This document shows, piece after piece, positions 24,479-35,575 of a stretch of 64,000 nucleotides of DNA (position 1 is the first letter of the stretch; every line of letters begins with the position of its first letter). This DNA comes from Thamnidium elegans (lineage: Eukaryota > Mucoromycota > Mucoromycetes > Mucorales > Mucoraceae), in contig JAIXMG010000014.1 in NCBI GenBank assembly GCA_025201345.1, positions 620,001 through 684,000 on the forward strand, in the 5' to 3' direction. The notes below the pieces were generated by a model that was given only the letters and a program-made list of their open reading frames with translations, did not search any database and was not told the origin of the DNA. The translations under genes were made by a program, and so were the position numbers.

Positions 24479-25280
24479 TAACCAGATGAGCTTTTGATTG
24501 GCCAACTCCTTTGTTAGGCTATGTTTTTAGCGTAATAACTACGGAAAATAATCTTTTTTTTTCTCTCTTTTTTTTTCTCTTTCTTTTTTTTCATTTTCAA
24601 TAAACAGATTTTACAATTTCAACACTAATTAAATCTGCCTCTATGTTCGGTTAATTACGAAGAGTTTATTTTAAGATGCTCATTCAACTACATTGCCTCT
24701 TTCAGTTTATATTTTAAGAAACAACGCTCATTTCAGAAAGGTATAACATCGTTACAGTTTTTTCTTTTTTTTTCTTTTTTTTTCTTTTTTTATATTCTTT
24801 TTTCTTTCTTTTTTACTCTCTGTTAACTTAACTGTTATTCTTTATAGTAAAGATTACCGGAATGACTAAATGACTTGACAACTTCCTTCTTTTATTTTCA
24901 TTTTATCTATGTAGGGCGCTAACCAAGCTAGGCTGAATAAAAAAAAAAGGTATGTCATAATTTATTTTTACTTTTCTAATCTTAACGTCGTTTTATATAT
25001 TTAGCTTTGGTTCTTGATGGGGTTCTATGTAATTGTTAAATGGCTTAACGGGTTTCGTTTTTTTTTTAAGGATACATTAATCGCGATTTATATTACTGTG
25101 TATAAAAAGGTACAGAGCTAAAGTTTTAAAATGTTTAAATTACATTCATTTAGCCTAAATTATTCTTTTTAGATAGTCAACTTTGGTTGTTTTTTTTCTT
25201 TGGTGGGATAAAGGGACTTCAAAATTTCCCCAAACATAAAGGTATATATTTACATATTTGTATTGTCTCTTTCTAAAACT
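24479..25280. other. Non-coding part of CMC-B
   Basis: CT-rich and T-rich sequence with no gene. It is kept nearly unchanged in CMC-C (57068-57880), which shows it belongs to the element. Confidence 0.6.
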
Positions 25281-26729
25281 CACTATGGCCAGATATTTAG
25301 TAAATGATACTGTTATTAGTGGACATAGTTACTAAATACGGAATATATTCCGCTATTTTCAGTAGAAAATACTCTTCCCCTTTTTTTTATTCTAAATTTA
25401 GATTTTTTCTTTACCCGGGAATTAAAATATTAAAAAGGTGCATATCAATGTTCTATAACATATAGGTATATTACAGCGTCATAGTCGTTTAGATCTTAGC
25501 ACTTACATGTATAGAGGAATAAGTTAATTATCAAAGTACAAATAATATAGACAAATATATAAATTTATTTAAAGAAAAAAAAAAGAAAAAAAGACACTGC
25601 CACGTTATCCAAAAAAAAAAAAAAAAAAAAAAAAAAAATAGAGACGCTACGATAATAAAAAAAATTGATTTACTACATATATTCGTGCTTTCTTTTTTTC
25701 AGTATACGTAAGACTTACCATATAAATTTCAGAATCACGTATAAAAAAAGAGGTCGTTTAGCCAAGCAGAAGGTGACTTTTTTTTTCAACCGCAGACGTA
25801 AGCGACCTTGCCTTTCCCCCCCCTTTTTTCTTTTCCTTTTTTATATATACTTTTACTTCACTTTATACACAAAAGACTAATCTCAATGGTAACAATAAAC
25901 TGAATCTCTTGAAATGGAACATAACTGTTTTTCTTCTTCTCTAGTTCATTCGCCTCTATTGTATCCCTAAACGCTAAGTAAAGTATTTTTTTTTATTTTG
26001 TTCCACTGCTAAAACAATTTTTTTTTTGTTCGTTTGCTTTTAGATATTTAACCATTGAATACTATTATGGTTCACCTTAAGGTACACATCTTTTAGTTAT
26101 TTTTATTTACCACCTATTAATATCTACAAACGTTTATATATTTACAGAGAAGAAACCGTTTAACCATATGTCTTGGCTTTTTATTTACTTGTAAGTTTGA
26201 TAATAACACTATTTATGTAAAACAGATTTTAACCATATATATTATGTAGAAGTAAGTTGTTATAAATGACTACTGAATAAAGAACAACGGCTACTAAATA
26301 AAGAGCAATGGCTACTGAATAAAGAGCAATGGTTACTGAATAAAGAGCAATGGTTACTGAATAAACAGAGAATTTACTAAATAAAAAATAATGGTTACTG
26401 AATAAAAAATAATGGCTACTAAATAAAGAGCAATGGCTACTGAATAAAGAGCAATGGTTACTGAATAAAGAGCAATGGTTACTGAATAAACAGACTCATG
26501 ACGTATTTTTTAGTGGAATTTCTACTAAATAGGGTATATAAGATACCATTTCAATTTCAGTATCCAACTTACTGCGTTCAGTGGAAAATATACTGCATAA
26601 TAAATCCAGTATACATGGATACTAAATTCAGTAACCATACTATCTCATAGTTTCCGAATTTACAGTGTGCATATTTAGAAACACTTCTACTGTTATTAGT
26701 ATAAAAAACAACTTTATCTGGCCACAGTG
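25281..26729. mobile_element. CMC-H: non-autonomous CACTA element nested in CMC-B
   Basis: Ends CACTATGGCCAGATATTTAG and TTTATCTGGCCACAGTG are flanked by the 3-bp duplication ACT (25278-25280, 26730-26732). CMC-C, a relative of CMC-B, has the empty site at about 57878, confirming the borders. It has no gene. Subterminal motifs are TTTAGTAA and GTTACTAAATA, expanded on the right as a tandem array. Confidence 0.9.
26269..26490. repeat. 21-bp tandem repeat array in CMC-H
   Basis: About ten or eleven imperfect units of TACTGAATAAAGAGCAATGG follow each other, with variants (TACTAAATAAA, AAAAATAATGG) recurring as blocks. Each unit holds the TACT(G/A)AATAAA core that also occurs singly near both ends of CMC-H. 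Confidence 0.9.
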
Positions 26730-26869
26730 ACTGTTACTTAATATAGTTGACTCTACATTGATAAACGTTTCTGCACCTTTTTTTTTTTTTTTTTTTTTTT
26801 TCGTAAATGTATAATTTGATACAAAATAAAGAGATAATTATTTGGTTTGCCATAAGAATGATCATAAAT

Positions 26870-27215
26870 GATGAAAGTAACAATGAGACCATAATACAAT
26901 ATTAGTTCCTATAACGTATATGGTACCAAATTGACCATAATACAATAATTATATATGGGAAAAAAGAGGACATAATATAACATTGATACCTTATATATCA
27001 TATCGTAACAAATAGACCATAATAGGCTATACGTTACCAAATTTCTTATAGTAACATATAGGCGATAATAGGAAATAAGAGCCCATATAAAATATGGTCT
27101 CATGTTACCGTATACACCACTATACTAACTCATATTTACCATATCTGACTTAATAAATTATGGTCACAGAATCGTCTCATATGGTAAAAAATTTACCATA
27201 ACTTCCGCCTTAGTG
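26870..27215. repeat. CMC-B right terminus and subterminal repeats
   Basis: Repeated motifs of the type ACCATAATA, ATATGGT and GTTACC lead to the palindrome TATGGTAAAAAATTTACCATA (27180-27200; 21 bp in two 9-bp arms) 15 bp before the terminal CTTAGTG. Confidence 0.8.
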
Positions 27216-27233
27216 CTGGCTCCGATTACCATA

Positions 27234-27495
27234 GAGAAACGATCTAATATTATAGTATCATTCTTTTCATTTTCTATTTCAATTTCGCAACGGAACGAAA
27301 CCCCAATTTGCGATAATTTTTTTCTTTCAAAATTAAATAAAAAGCACGTAGTAAGTTCAAACTTACGACTTTGTTTTAGAATATTAATTATATTATATTA
27401 TTTAAATGTAACAAAACAATTGAATATAAGAATTAAATTTAATAATAAGTAATTAAAATTATATATTATATTAAATATAAATAGAAACGTTTCTC
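27234..27495. mobile_element. MITE, GAGAAACG family, 262 bp
   Basis: Ends GAGAAACG and CGTTTCTC are flanked by the 3-bp duplication ATA (27231-27233, 27496-27498). The undisturbed Tc-c2 copy gives the empty site. No coding capacity. A second member lies at 37774-38013. Confidence 0.88.
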
Positions 27496-28034
27496 ATATG
27501 TTTCCAACAAGACAAAGCAATTCCGCACACTTCTGTAACTGCTAAACAGTGGTTTATTGACAACAGATTCTCTGTAGATACTGTGCTAGATTGGCCTGCG
27601 CAAAATCCGGATTTAAATTCTATAGAGCATGTGTGATATCTACTAAAGCGGAGGTCAGACTATTACGCAACAAGACCTGCGACAAAAGAAGAACTAGCAG
27701 ACCGAATTGAGAAGTAATGGTATGGATTTACTCAAAAGGGCTGTATTAAATATATGGACACTATGCCAGCTCGAATTGAAGCAGTGGTCAAGGCCAAAGG
27801 AGGAGCAACTCGCTATTGAGATATTTTCCTATTTTAATAAAATCCAATATTTTACTTTATTGATTAAATTTTGTACTATACTAAATATTCTTTTACAAAT
27901 ACTATGTCACTTGAAAGCCTCTTTAATTCTGAAGATTTGATACTAGTTACAAAACTTGGAAGTAAGCAAAAAAAAAATGGGAGGAAAAGCAAGTAATTTC
28001 TCAATTGGATGGTACCATTTTTCCCCTCACAGTA

Positions 28035-28508
28035 TCTCCTTCATAATAATAAAACAAATATACAGTAATAATACTCTATATCTTGTAATTACAATCCTTT
28101 AATTATATAAAATATAATTATATGGGAAAAAGTTCTAGTCAGAAATATATAAATAAAATATAAGGAACGTTTCATCAACCTACTCATAACATATCCAATA
28201 AGGACGATTCGACCACCCTGTCATTATTAAGAACAAGGTGGAGATTACCGGAAGGACATGTTATCCGATCAAGGGGATTGGATCAAAGAATATTTATAGT
28301 CAATTCGAAAGAGTAGAATATATATATTTGAAAGTGAGAAGGTTGAGTCTAGATATTGACCCGAACCTATCATAACAATAAGATCAGGTACCGATTACGG
28401 TTGTCAAGAAGTATAAAAAGGGATTATTATTTAGTTTATTTTTAATTAATAAATTTCTCTAAGTTTTATCTCGATAATTTATCGTCTAATTTACCTCAAT
28501 TCCAACAC
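28035..28508 (-). repeat. LTR fragment (family ending ATTCCAACA)
   Basis: Nearly identical to the distal part of the solo LTR at 45443-46279, ending CCTCAATTCCAACA at 28508. Its other part is missing beyond the Tc-c insertion at 28034. Confidence 0.8.
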
Positions 28509-28515
28509 AGATTCT

Positions 28516-29157
28516 TTATAGTGATCTAGAAAGTTTTAGTAGATATTCAGTAGCAAATTTCCAAGACTGCTTAGATCGTAATCCCATATAGAAATAAAAC
28601 TTTTTTTTTGCGCTTTTTGCGCACTGAGAAATGCGAACTTTTTTAAATTTTTTTAGCGTAATTTTTTTTCTTAAATCAGCGCAAAAAAATAATTTATTTC
28701 TACGCAATTTTTTTTTTCTATAAGTGCGCAAATAATTTCTGAAAATAGTGTACTTTAACACTTCTGTATTAAGTTGACGGAATATTGTAAGTAAATCTGC
28801 AAGACTGTTCTGTACTATCAATATTTACCTTGCGTGTCTCCATCATAAATTTCGTGGTTTTTAAGATCTTGTTCTTGAAATGGTGTTGATGAACGTGAGC
28901 AAGAGGAAACATAAACGCGTGTTGCCAGGGAACGAGAACGCAAATTATTGATCATGGAGTTAAGAAGTCTTACTCTTGTTTCTCGATCTTCTGGGGAAGG
29001 AGACTTTCTTGCGTAACCAATTTCTTCATTTTGTAAATTTTTTAAAGTTTGTTGATAATTGGGCAAATATTCACATATTGAGGTCAACAAGAAATCTACA
29101 GAAAAAAATATTAGCCAACGTTCAAGCTTAGCAGTAGTGTTATATTACCATGATATA
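28516..29157 (-). other. Possible downstream exons of the unknown gene at 30795-31333
   Basis: On the minus strand an acceptor TTTCTGTAG at 29096 opens a frame from 29095 to about 28823 (TSICEYLPNYQQTLKNLQNEEI, Arg/Ser-rich afterwards). It ends in a donor-like CAAG/GTAAAT at 28822. A further frame towards 28516 is very Lys-rich and low in complexity. Whether these join the gene beyond Tc-d is inference. Confidence 0.35.
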
Positions 29158-30786
29158 CAGTGGGCGGCAAAATTGTCCGCATGTTTGGAATTTCTGAGTA
29201 TTTCAGCTTTAATATGCGCTAATTTACGTAGTCACGCAACATATTTTATATCATTTAAAAGCCACACATCTGGTAAGTCGAATGATATTAATTATATTAT
29301 AGAGTGACATAGTTCAACCTCCGAAAAACTACTATGAATGTGAGCACTACATGCGGGCAATTTCGCCGGTTTATAAAAAAATTAAATTTTTTAAATTCAA
29401 AAACCACAATTTGGTAGAAGATAAAAATTTGCTTATAACAACTACAGAGCAAGCCTTTATTACAGCTCTAATTTCTTTTCATTCTAGTATTTTACAAATT
29501 CATTAAGGTAAATTGACATGCGCAACCTCTCGCGATCTAAAAAGGAAAACGTGTTACAATGTTTGGAGAGTGATCTCAGTATACGTGAAACATCGTCCAG
29601 AACTGGTGTAAGTAAGTCTACTGTTTTTAAAATAGGAAAAAATGAATTATCGGAGAGAGAAACGCAAAAAGCAGGTAGAAAAAAAAAGTTACTAGTACAA
29701 CAATTGATTATATGGTGAGAAAGGTAACTGTAAATGGAGTAGAATCAGCCAATGAAATTTCAAGAATGCTTAAAAGTGAGCTGGGAGTATTATTGAGCGA
29801 TCGAAGTATCCGTAGGTATCTCTCATCGCGAGGTATTGAGCGATATAAGAAGCCTGAAAAACCACTATTAAGTGTAAAGAGCAGAAAAAATCGCCTAGTG
29901 TTCGGCAAAATGCACGTTGATTGGACGGATATGGACTGGAAAGATGTAGTGTGGTCCGACGAGACCAAAATCAATCGTTTTGTCTCCGACGGTGCTCACT
30001 GGTGCTATAAAAGGGTCACTGAAAACGTCCGCCCATCCCAAATCCAGCAAACAGTAAAGCATAATGGTGGATCTTTTAAAATTTGGAGTTGTATCACCTG
30101 GTCCGGCATGGGTTATTTAGTGTTTATAGATGATACTCTCGATAAGGAGCTCTATAAACAAATTTTAGAGGAAGATTTGATGAAAACATTGCATGACTAT
30201 AGTATTAATCCAAAAGATATAACATTTATGCATGATAATGATCCGAAGCATACCTCCAAATTAGTAACTCAGTGGCTTGAAGAGCAGCCTTTTGATACAA
30301 TGACTTGGCCCGCACAGTCACCTGACCTTAACCCAATTGAAAACATTTGGGAAATTTTGAAAAAACGTTTGTACTCACGTTATGATAAGCCTCCAGCATC
30401 AATGAAAGAGCATAAGCAACGAATCATCGATATTTGGTATGGAATAACGGCTGAAGAGATTAGACCATTCATGCTAAGTATGAACAAGCGTTGTACAGAA
30501 GTTCTAAAAGCCAAAGGATATTGGATTAATCATTAATCTCATTTTAAACGAATAAAAAATAAAGTTCATATTAAACGGCGAAATTGTCCGCATGTAGTGC
30601 TCACATTCATAGTAGTTTTTCGGAGGTTGAACTATGTCACTCTATAATATAATTAATATCATTCGACTTACCAGATGTGTGGCTTTTAAATGATATAAAA
30701 TATGTTGCGTGACTACGTAAATTAGCGCATATTAAAGCTGAAATACTCAGAAATTCCAAACATGCGGACAATTTTGCCGCCCACTG
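29158..30786 (+). mobile_element. Tc-d: Tc1/mariner element, 1,629 bp, best preserved copy
   Basis: TA duplications (29156-29157, 30787-30788) flank ends starting CAGTGGGCGGCAAAATTGTC. The terminal inverted repeats are about 212 bp (29158-29369 and 30575-30786) and nearly perfect, suggesting recent insertion. Confidence 0.93.
29518..30536 (+). CDS. Tc1/mariner DD34E transposase in two overlapping frames
   Basis: Frame 1 (29518-29718) encodes the HTH region (MRNLSRSKKENVLQCL, IRETSSRTGVSKSTVFKIG). Frame 2 (open from before 29712 to 30536) encodes the rest: VVWSDETKINRF, FMHDNDPKHTS and [15 protein letters not shown], with 34 residues between second Asp and Glu. The frames overlap at a run of nine A followed by G (AGAAAAAAAAAG), a possible -1 slippery site. 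Without slippage the gene is one base short. Every catalytic residue is present. A programmed frameshift, a simple one-base deletion or a homopolymer base-call error are all possible. Confidence 0.85.
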
Positions 30787-30794
30787 TACGTCTT

Positions 30795-31333
30795 TCATAA
30801 CATAAAGCTATTTTTGTCTTCTTTAGCCTTTAAAAATGAGGCCTTATTCGTAGAACACCAACGAGCAAATGAAAGCAATGTTTTGTTCTCAAACAAACTG
30901 GAGATTTTTTTTACTATTTCAAGTATTTGTTGAGTTGAGACAAGTTTTTTTTTTAAAAAAACCTCACTATTTCCTTGATCTTCAATGCAGTAAATATTAT
31001 TCACGAATTGAACTACTTGTGCTTCGGTTTCTTAAAAGATTGGTTAGTGTTGATATCACAATTACTTTCTTTTTTTCAAAACTTACGAAACTCAAGTCTT
31101 TTCCTCTTTTGTCCTGCTTCTTCAACTGGGACGACGTCCAAGTATTTACGATATGTTAACTGATTACCAAGTATTCGTTGATGAGTAACAAGTACAGGTT
31201 GATTGGGTGTTACATTATAACAAATTTCACAACTTGCTTCTCTAAGTCTTTTTTCGCAAATGTCTATGTTTTCTGGAATGAATTCCATATAGTAGAACAT
31301 ACAGAGAGCCATGTCTCTAGTAGTATTATTCAT
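30795..31333 (-). CDS. Unknown protein, two exons, 160 aa (possibly interrupted by Tc-d)
   Basis: Exon 1 is 31333-31087 and exon 2 is 31030-30795, with a 56-bp intron (GTAAGT to TTTTAAG) that keeps the frame. The protein starts MNNTTRDMALCMFYYMEFIP and has a CEICYNVTPNQPVL segment, a KRKRLEF basic stretch and a Lys-rich C-terminal part. No domain recognised. The stop lies only a few bases from the Tc-d insertion, and coding-like sequence continues on the other side (29095-28823). The gene may once have been longer. It is enclosed by two oppositely oriented LTR fragments, but nothing in the protein suggests a retroelement. Confidence 0.5.
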
Positions 31334-31344
31334 ATTATTAAAGA

Positions 31345-31475
31345 ATAATTGAAAGACGGTTCAGACGGTTCAAAGAGAGTTCAAAGGCGGTTGAAAAACG
31401 GTTAAAAAATAATTTTTTTGGTGCCAAGCAAATGATAGTTTTTTAAAATCTGACGACGGTTCAAAGACGGTTGAA
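31345..31475 (-). promoter_or_regulatory. Cluster of ACGGTT motifs upstream of the unknown gene
   Basis: Seven or so copies of ACGGTT or GCGGTT (for example GACGGTTCAGACGGTTCAAA near 31354) lie within about 130 bp directly upstream of the start at 31333. Regular short repeats at this place suggest a binding-site array; function is inference. Confidence 0.5.
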
Positions 31476-31509
31476 TATTTAAATTCCGAAGACTGATTAA
31501 AGACGTTGG

Positions 31510-31774
31510 TATATATTCTACTCTTTCGAATTGACTATAGAATATTCTTTGATTCAATCCCCTTGATCGAATAACATGTCCTTCCGGTAATCTCCACCTT
31601 GCCATTAATAATGACAGGGTTGTCTAATCGTCCTCATTGAATATGTTATGAGTAGGCTGATGAAACGTTCCTTATACTTTATTTATATCTTTCTGACTAG
31701 AGCTTTTTCCCATATAATTACGTATTTATGTAATTAAAGGATTGTAGTTACAAATATAGAGTATTGTTACTGTA
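31510..31774 (+). repeat. LTR fragment, opposite orientation to 28035-28508
   Basis: Matches the reverse complement of the central and proximal part of the LTR at 45443-46279 (for example TACTCTTTCGAATTGACTAT near 31519). It stops at the Tc-e border. Confidence 0.75.
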
Positions 31775-32374
31775 TACAGTGGGAGAAGAAACTGTTCACG
31801 TGTTTGAAAAATCTATATAAAATGCATTAAATACGAGTAAATAAGTTCCATAAGATCCCAATATTAATGGAACATAAACTTTTAGTTCTCAAACATATTC
31901 TACTAAATTTTTAAACAGTTTGAATGATGGCATCATTTAATATAATTTTTTATTTCGCTGAATATAACGTGAACAGTTTTTTCCGTGTGATTAAAAATAA
32001 CTAATACTTTGTTTGTCCACCCTTGGCTTCAATCACCGCTTTTATACGTTTAGGCATACTATCAATATACTTTTGGCAATCTGTTTCTGTAAAAGTATTC
32101 CACTCTTTATCACACCTTTCCCACAAGTCATGGATACCTTTAGCTCTTGTTTCATAAGAGCTGAGTTTCAGCTTAAGATGATGTCAAATATGCTCAATCG
32201 GGTTTAAGTCCGGGCTTTGAGCGCGCCAGTCTTCCAGAAGATGAACACCTTTGTCATTTAACCACTTCATTGTTGATTTTGATTTGTGCTTTGGATCGTT
32301 ATCTTGCTGAAAGTAGACATTGTTATACTGCAAATTATAGTAATCCATGGTATCGTTAAGGGAAGTGTCTAGTA

Positions 32375-34027
32375 CAGTGTCAAGCAAAACTGTTACAATG
32401 TTTTATAATTTCCCACTAAATACGGCCCTAAATCAAAACGAGCAATATAATATCCTACAATATATATACCATTTGAAAGCCTAGCTCATTGGCTACAAAA
32501 ACTATATTGTAATTTTTTGTAGGTTACTTTAAATGGTAACTCTATCAGTCATCAAAGTTATGTAGTACATTGTAACAGTTTTGCGCGGTTAGAAAAAATA
32601 AAATATTTCATACCACAACTTGGCAATAAAACCAGGAATGGTCTTAATCGACACAAAAATGTGTTATTTTATTGGTCTTCATATTTTCTGTGGTTTCCAA
32701 TTAATTTTTAATACAACTTTATTGAAACTTTGTTAAAAAATTGCCTTATGCGTTCTATTCAAGAATATCAAAAGAATCAAATTATATCTATGTTGAATGA
32801 TGGTCAAACAATTAGACAGGTGGCTGAGAAAATCAGTGTAAGTACTGCGACTGTGTCACGTGTGGGTAAATTGTACTGTTCGGAGCGTGAAAAGGACAAG
32901 GGTGGTAGAAGAGAGGTATTATCGGCTGCTGACAAGCGTTACTGTGTACGTTTGGTGACTAAAGGTCGTGTTGATAGTGCTTCAAAGGTCCGTAAACAGT
33001 TTGAAACGATCATAAGAAGGTTGTTAGTGTTGATACTATCAAGCGTGCTCTCAAAAGTAGTGGCTTAGGCTCTATTCCGAAACCTTCCAAACCTTTACTT
33101 AATGCTCAAAATGTCAAGAAGAGATTAGAGTGGTGTCATGCTCATCGACATTGGACATTAGAGGACTGGAAACGCATTGTATGGTCTGACGAAACAAAGA
33201 TTAACCGCTTTAACCCCGACGGACGTGTTTGGGCCTGGATTAGAGAAGGTACTCATCTTCAACCTCAGCATGTCAAGATGAGCGTCAAGCATGGCGGTGG
33301 CAGCATTATGTTGTGGAGTGCAATTACGTATGTAGGAACTGGGTGGCTTTGCAAGATTGAAGGTAACATGGATAAGGACTTATACAAAAGCATCTTGGAA
33401 GGCGAGCAGAATGCCACAATTGACTTTTTATGTCAAAAATTAAACCTTAATCGCAGTCAAGTTGTATTTCAGCACGACAACGACACAAAGCACACATCAA
33501 ATCTAGTAAAAAACTATTTACATTCACAAGAATACCAAGTTATGGAATGGCCACCCCAGTCACCTGATTTAAACCCAATCGAAAACATGTGGCGTTTATT
33601 AAAAATCCGACTTAACGAATATGAAATCCCGCCAAAAGGAATGCAAGAATTATTTGAGCGTGTAACCGAAGTATGGTATAATGTCATTACAAAAGAAGAA
33701 TGCCAAAAAGTAATTGAAAGTATGCCTAATCGTATTGAACAATGTATTAATGCCAAAGGCTATTGGACGAAGTACTAAAGCTAAAATAATAAATAAAAGC
33801 CTCCTTTTTTTAACCGCGCAAAACTGTTACAATGTACTACATAACTTTGATGACTGATAGAGTTACCATTTAAAGTAACCTACAAAAAATTACAATATAG
33901 TTTTTGTAGCCAATGAGCTAGGCTTTCAAATGGTATATATATTGTAGGATATTATATTGCTCGTTTTGATTTAGGGCCGTATTTAGTGGGAAATTATAAA
34001 ACATTGTAACAGTTTTGCTTGACACTG
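32375..34027 (+). mobile_element. Tc-f: Tc1/mariner element nested in Tc-e, 1,653 bp
   Basis: Ends CAGTGTCAAGCAAAACTGTT, TA on both sides (32373-32374, 34028-34029) and inverted repeats of about 210 bp that are almost identical. Removing it and one TA restores the Tc-e frame. Confidence 0.93.
32730..33778 (+). pseudogene. Tc1/mariner DD34E transposase (Tc-f), one frameshift
   Basis: The first frame (from MRSIQEYQKNQIISMLNDGQ) carries the HTH region and shifts near 33025. The second frame then runs unbroken to 33778: [57 protein letters not shown] and ending GYWTKY. All catalytic residues are present; one small indel separates the halves. Confidence 0.85.
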
Positions 34028-35575
34028 TATATGTTGATAGTCTTCTGATTTCATTGTCCCATCAAATATCTGACAAGCGTAACCTGGCCCTTCGTAAGTG
34101 ATACAGCCCCATATCATTAAACTTCCACCACCATGCTTAACGGTAACATCAATATGATGTGGTTTTAGTTCATCGCCTGGTCTAGACCAATAGTACTTAC
34201 AGCCATCGGAGCCCCAAATGTTAATTTTTGTCTCGTCTGAGAATATTACACGTTGCCAATCATCACTTGTCCAATGCTCATGTCTTTTGGCCCACGCTAA
34301 CCTAGCTGCTTTGTGTTTTTTCGACATGAACGGCTTTTTTTTCTTTATGGCAGAAAAAAAATTAAGTGATTTGAGTACGTTAGCAGCAGTTTTTGCTGTT
34401 AAATTGTATCCCATCTCAAGGAGAGCCTTATGAACATCAGTAGCAGTGAGTAGTTCACCGTTTAAAACACTTCGACGCACTATATTCTTGCTGTAACTAC
34501 TGACAATGCTTGGTCTTCCGCCTTGACTATGTGTTATATTGGGGTACCACCTGTTACTGTACTTTGAAATCACACCTTTTGAGATTCCCAAACTAGCAGA
34601 AATGTCTGATATAGACCTCCCTTGATTCAATTGAGCTTTCATGTTATTTAAGACATCTATAGGTAATGGGCGAGTCATATTTAGAAGAAAAGATATTATA
34701 GGAAAAAGATAACGTTTTTTTAAAAAAAAGCAGATTCTAAATATCGAAGTGGTTATTATGTAATTTGAGGTAGTTACGCATAGTTTTTTAGTGCGTGAAT
34801 GTCAGTAATTGGGCTTGAACTATATTATTCAATAATATCAGAGGATACCTACTAGTTACTGGGGACAGGATCGTAGTGTTCAAGAGTAGTCTATTATATC
34901 AAGTAAAGGGGGAAGTAAAAGAGTATACGAGATAATCGACAATGAGAAATGTTTTTTATGAAGTTAAAATATTCAATAATCTACAAAAACAGAAAATAAA
35001 AATAAAATAAATAAAATGTAATGATATAATAAAAAAAAAAATAACCCAGAAACTTTTAATATAAAATATATTTTGTAATAATAGCAGAACAGATATAAGA
35101 AATTTTATTTAAATAATCAACATGAAAACTAAGATAAAAATATTGTTTATTATAAGTACAATTAAATTTATATTGATACTTAATATATTTATAAATTAGA
35201 AGATAATATATGTTTTTTTAAAAAATGCGGAAATAGAGGTTAATTGTAAAAAAGTAAATATCTTATATCATAGTAACAAAAACATTTCTCAATGGGAAGA
35301 AAAGGGGAAGGGAAAAGGTGTGTATTTATATCTTTTTAGATATAACATGGGTTCGCATAAGATGGAACATAGTCCCATCTTTATGGGGTACATGACTGAA
35401 ACATGAGCCACAATGCATGGAGTTGGTCTTGATTGGATATGAGCTGCATGAATAGGAATAGTCTATTCATGGAACGTCGTAGAATGTCGTGGAATCTAAT
35501 GGCCATGAGACTGGTCCATGACAGTGAGTCTAACAAGAACAGCCACAAATAGAATATTTTCTTTTTATTGGCTAT

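Larger units (their letters stand above)
18986..27215. mobile_element. CMC-B: CACTA-type element, 8,230 bp
   Basis: Ends are CACTATGGCGGAACC and TTCCGCCTTAGTG, with 3-bp duplication CTG (18983-18985, 27216-27218). Excision on paper restores the Tc-c frame seen in Tc-c2. It holds a Tnp2 gene (minus, 19526-22663), a divergent partner gene (plus, 23443-24478) and a nested element, CMC-H. Subterminal motifs are GTTACCATA and TATGGTAAC. The stretch 19030-19525 is non-coding with long T runs. Confidence 0.93.
18290..27819 (+). pseudogene. Tc1/mariner transposase (Tc-c), three stops and two insertions
   Basis: Starts MVPRLSSEFKNSIKSLLFRK. In-frame stops are TAG 18710-18712 (just before WRQWVFSDETRVNMW), TGA 27634-27636 (in place of the Trp after NSIEHV) and TAA 27715-27717. 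CMC-B interrupts it after DTLDHFD (18985) and a MITE interrupts it at 27234. FQQDKAIPHTS and WPAQNPDLNSIE follow, with 37 residues between the second Asp and the Glu by my count. The frame ends at 27819. All three stops are shared with Tc-c2. Confidence 0.88.
17892..28032 (+). mobile_element. Tc-c: Tc1/mariner element split by CMC-B and a MITE
   Basis: Ends start CTGTGAGGGGAAAAATGGTA, flanked by TA (17890-17891, 28033-28034). Without CMC-B, the MITE at 27234 and their duplications it is about 1.64 kb, the same as its close copy Tc-c2 (60969-62610). The inverted repeats are short, about 26 bp, unlike those of Tc-a, -d and -f. Confidence 0.9.
32001..34678 (-). pseudogene. Tc1/mariner transposase (Tc-e), interrupted by Tc-f
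   Basis: The N-terminal part runs from 34678 (MTRPLPIDVLNNMKAQLNQG, HTH with ISDISASLGISKGVISKYS) through RVIFSDETKINIWGSDG and HGGGSLMIWGCITYEG to KSEDYQHI. Tc-f then interrupts it. It resumes at 32374 ([15 protein letters not shown]) with [11 protein letters not shown] and [11 protein letters not shown], then TGA at 32184-32186 in place of the usual Trp, and ends at 32001. I count 35 residues between the second Asp and the Glu. Confidence 0.88.

Noticed and set aside
26269..26490. Regular repeats that could be taken for a CRISPR array
   Set aside because: The units are contiguous and imperfect with no unique spacers, and the genes are spliced and eukaryotic.
28516..28821. 101-codon Lys/Arg-rich frame as an independent gene
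   Set aside because: Most of it is A-rich low-complexity sequence; at best a short first part continues the unknown gene.
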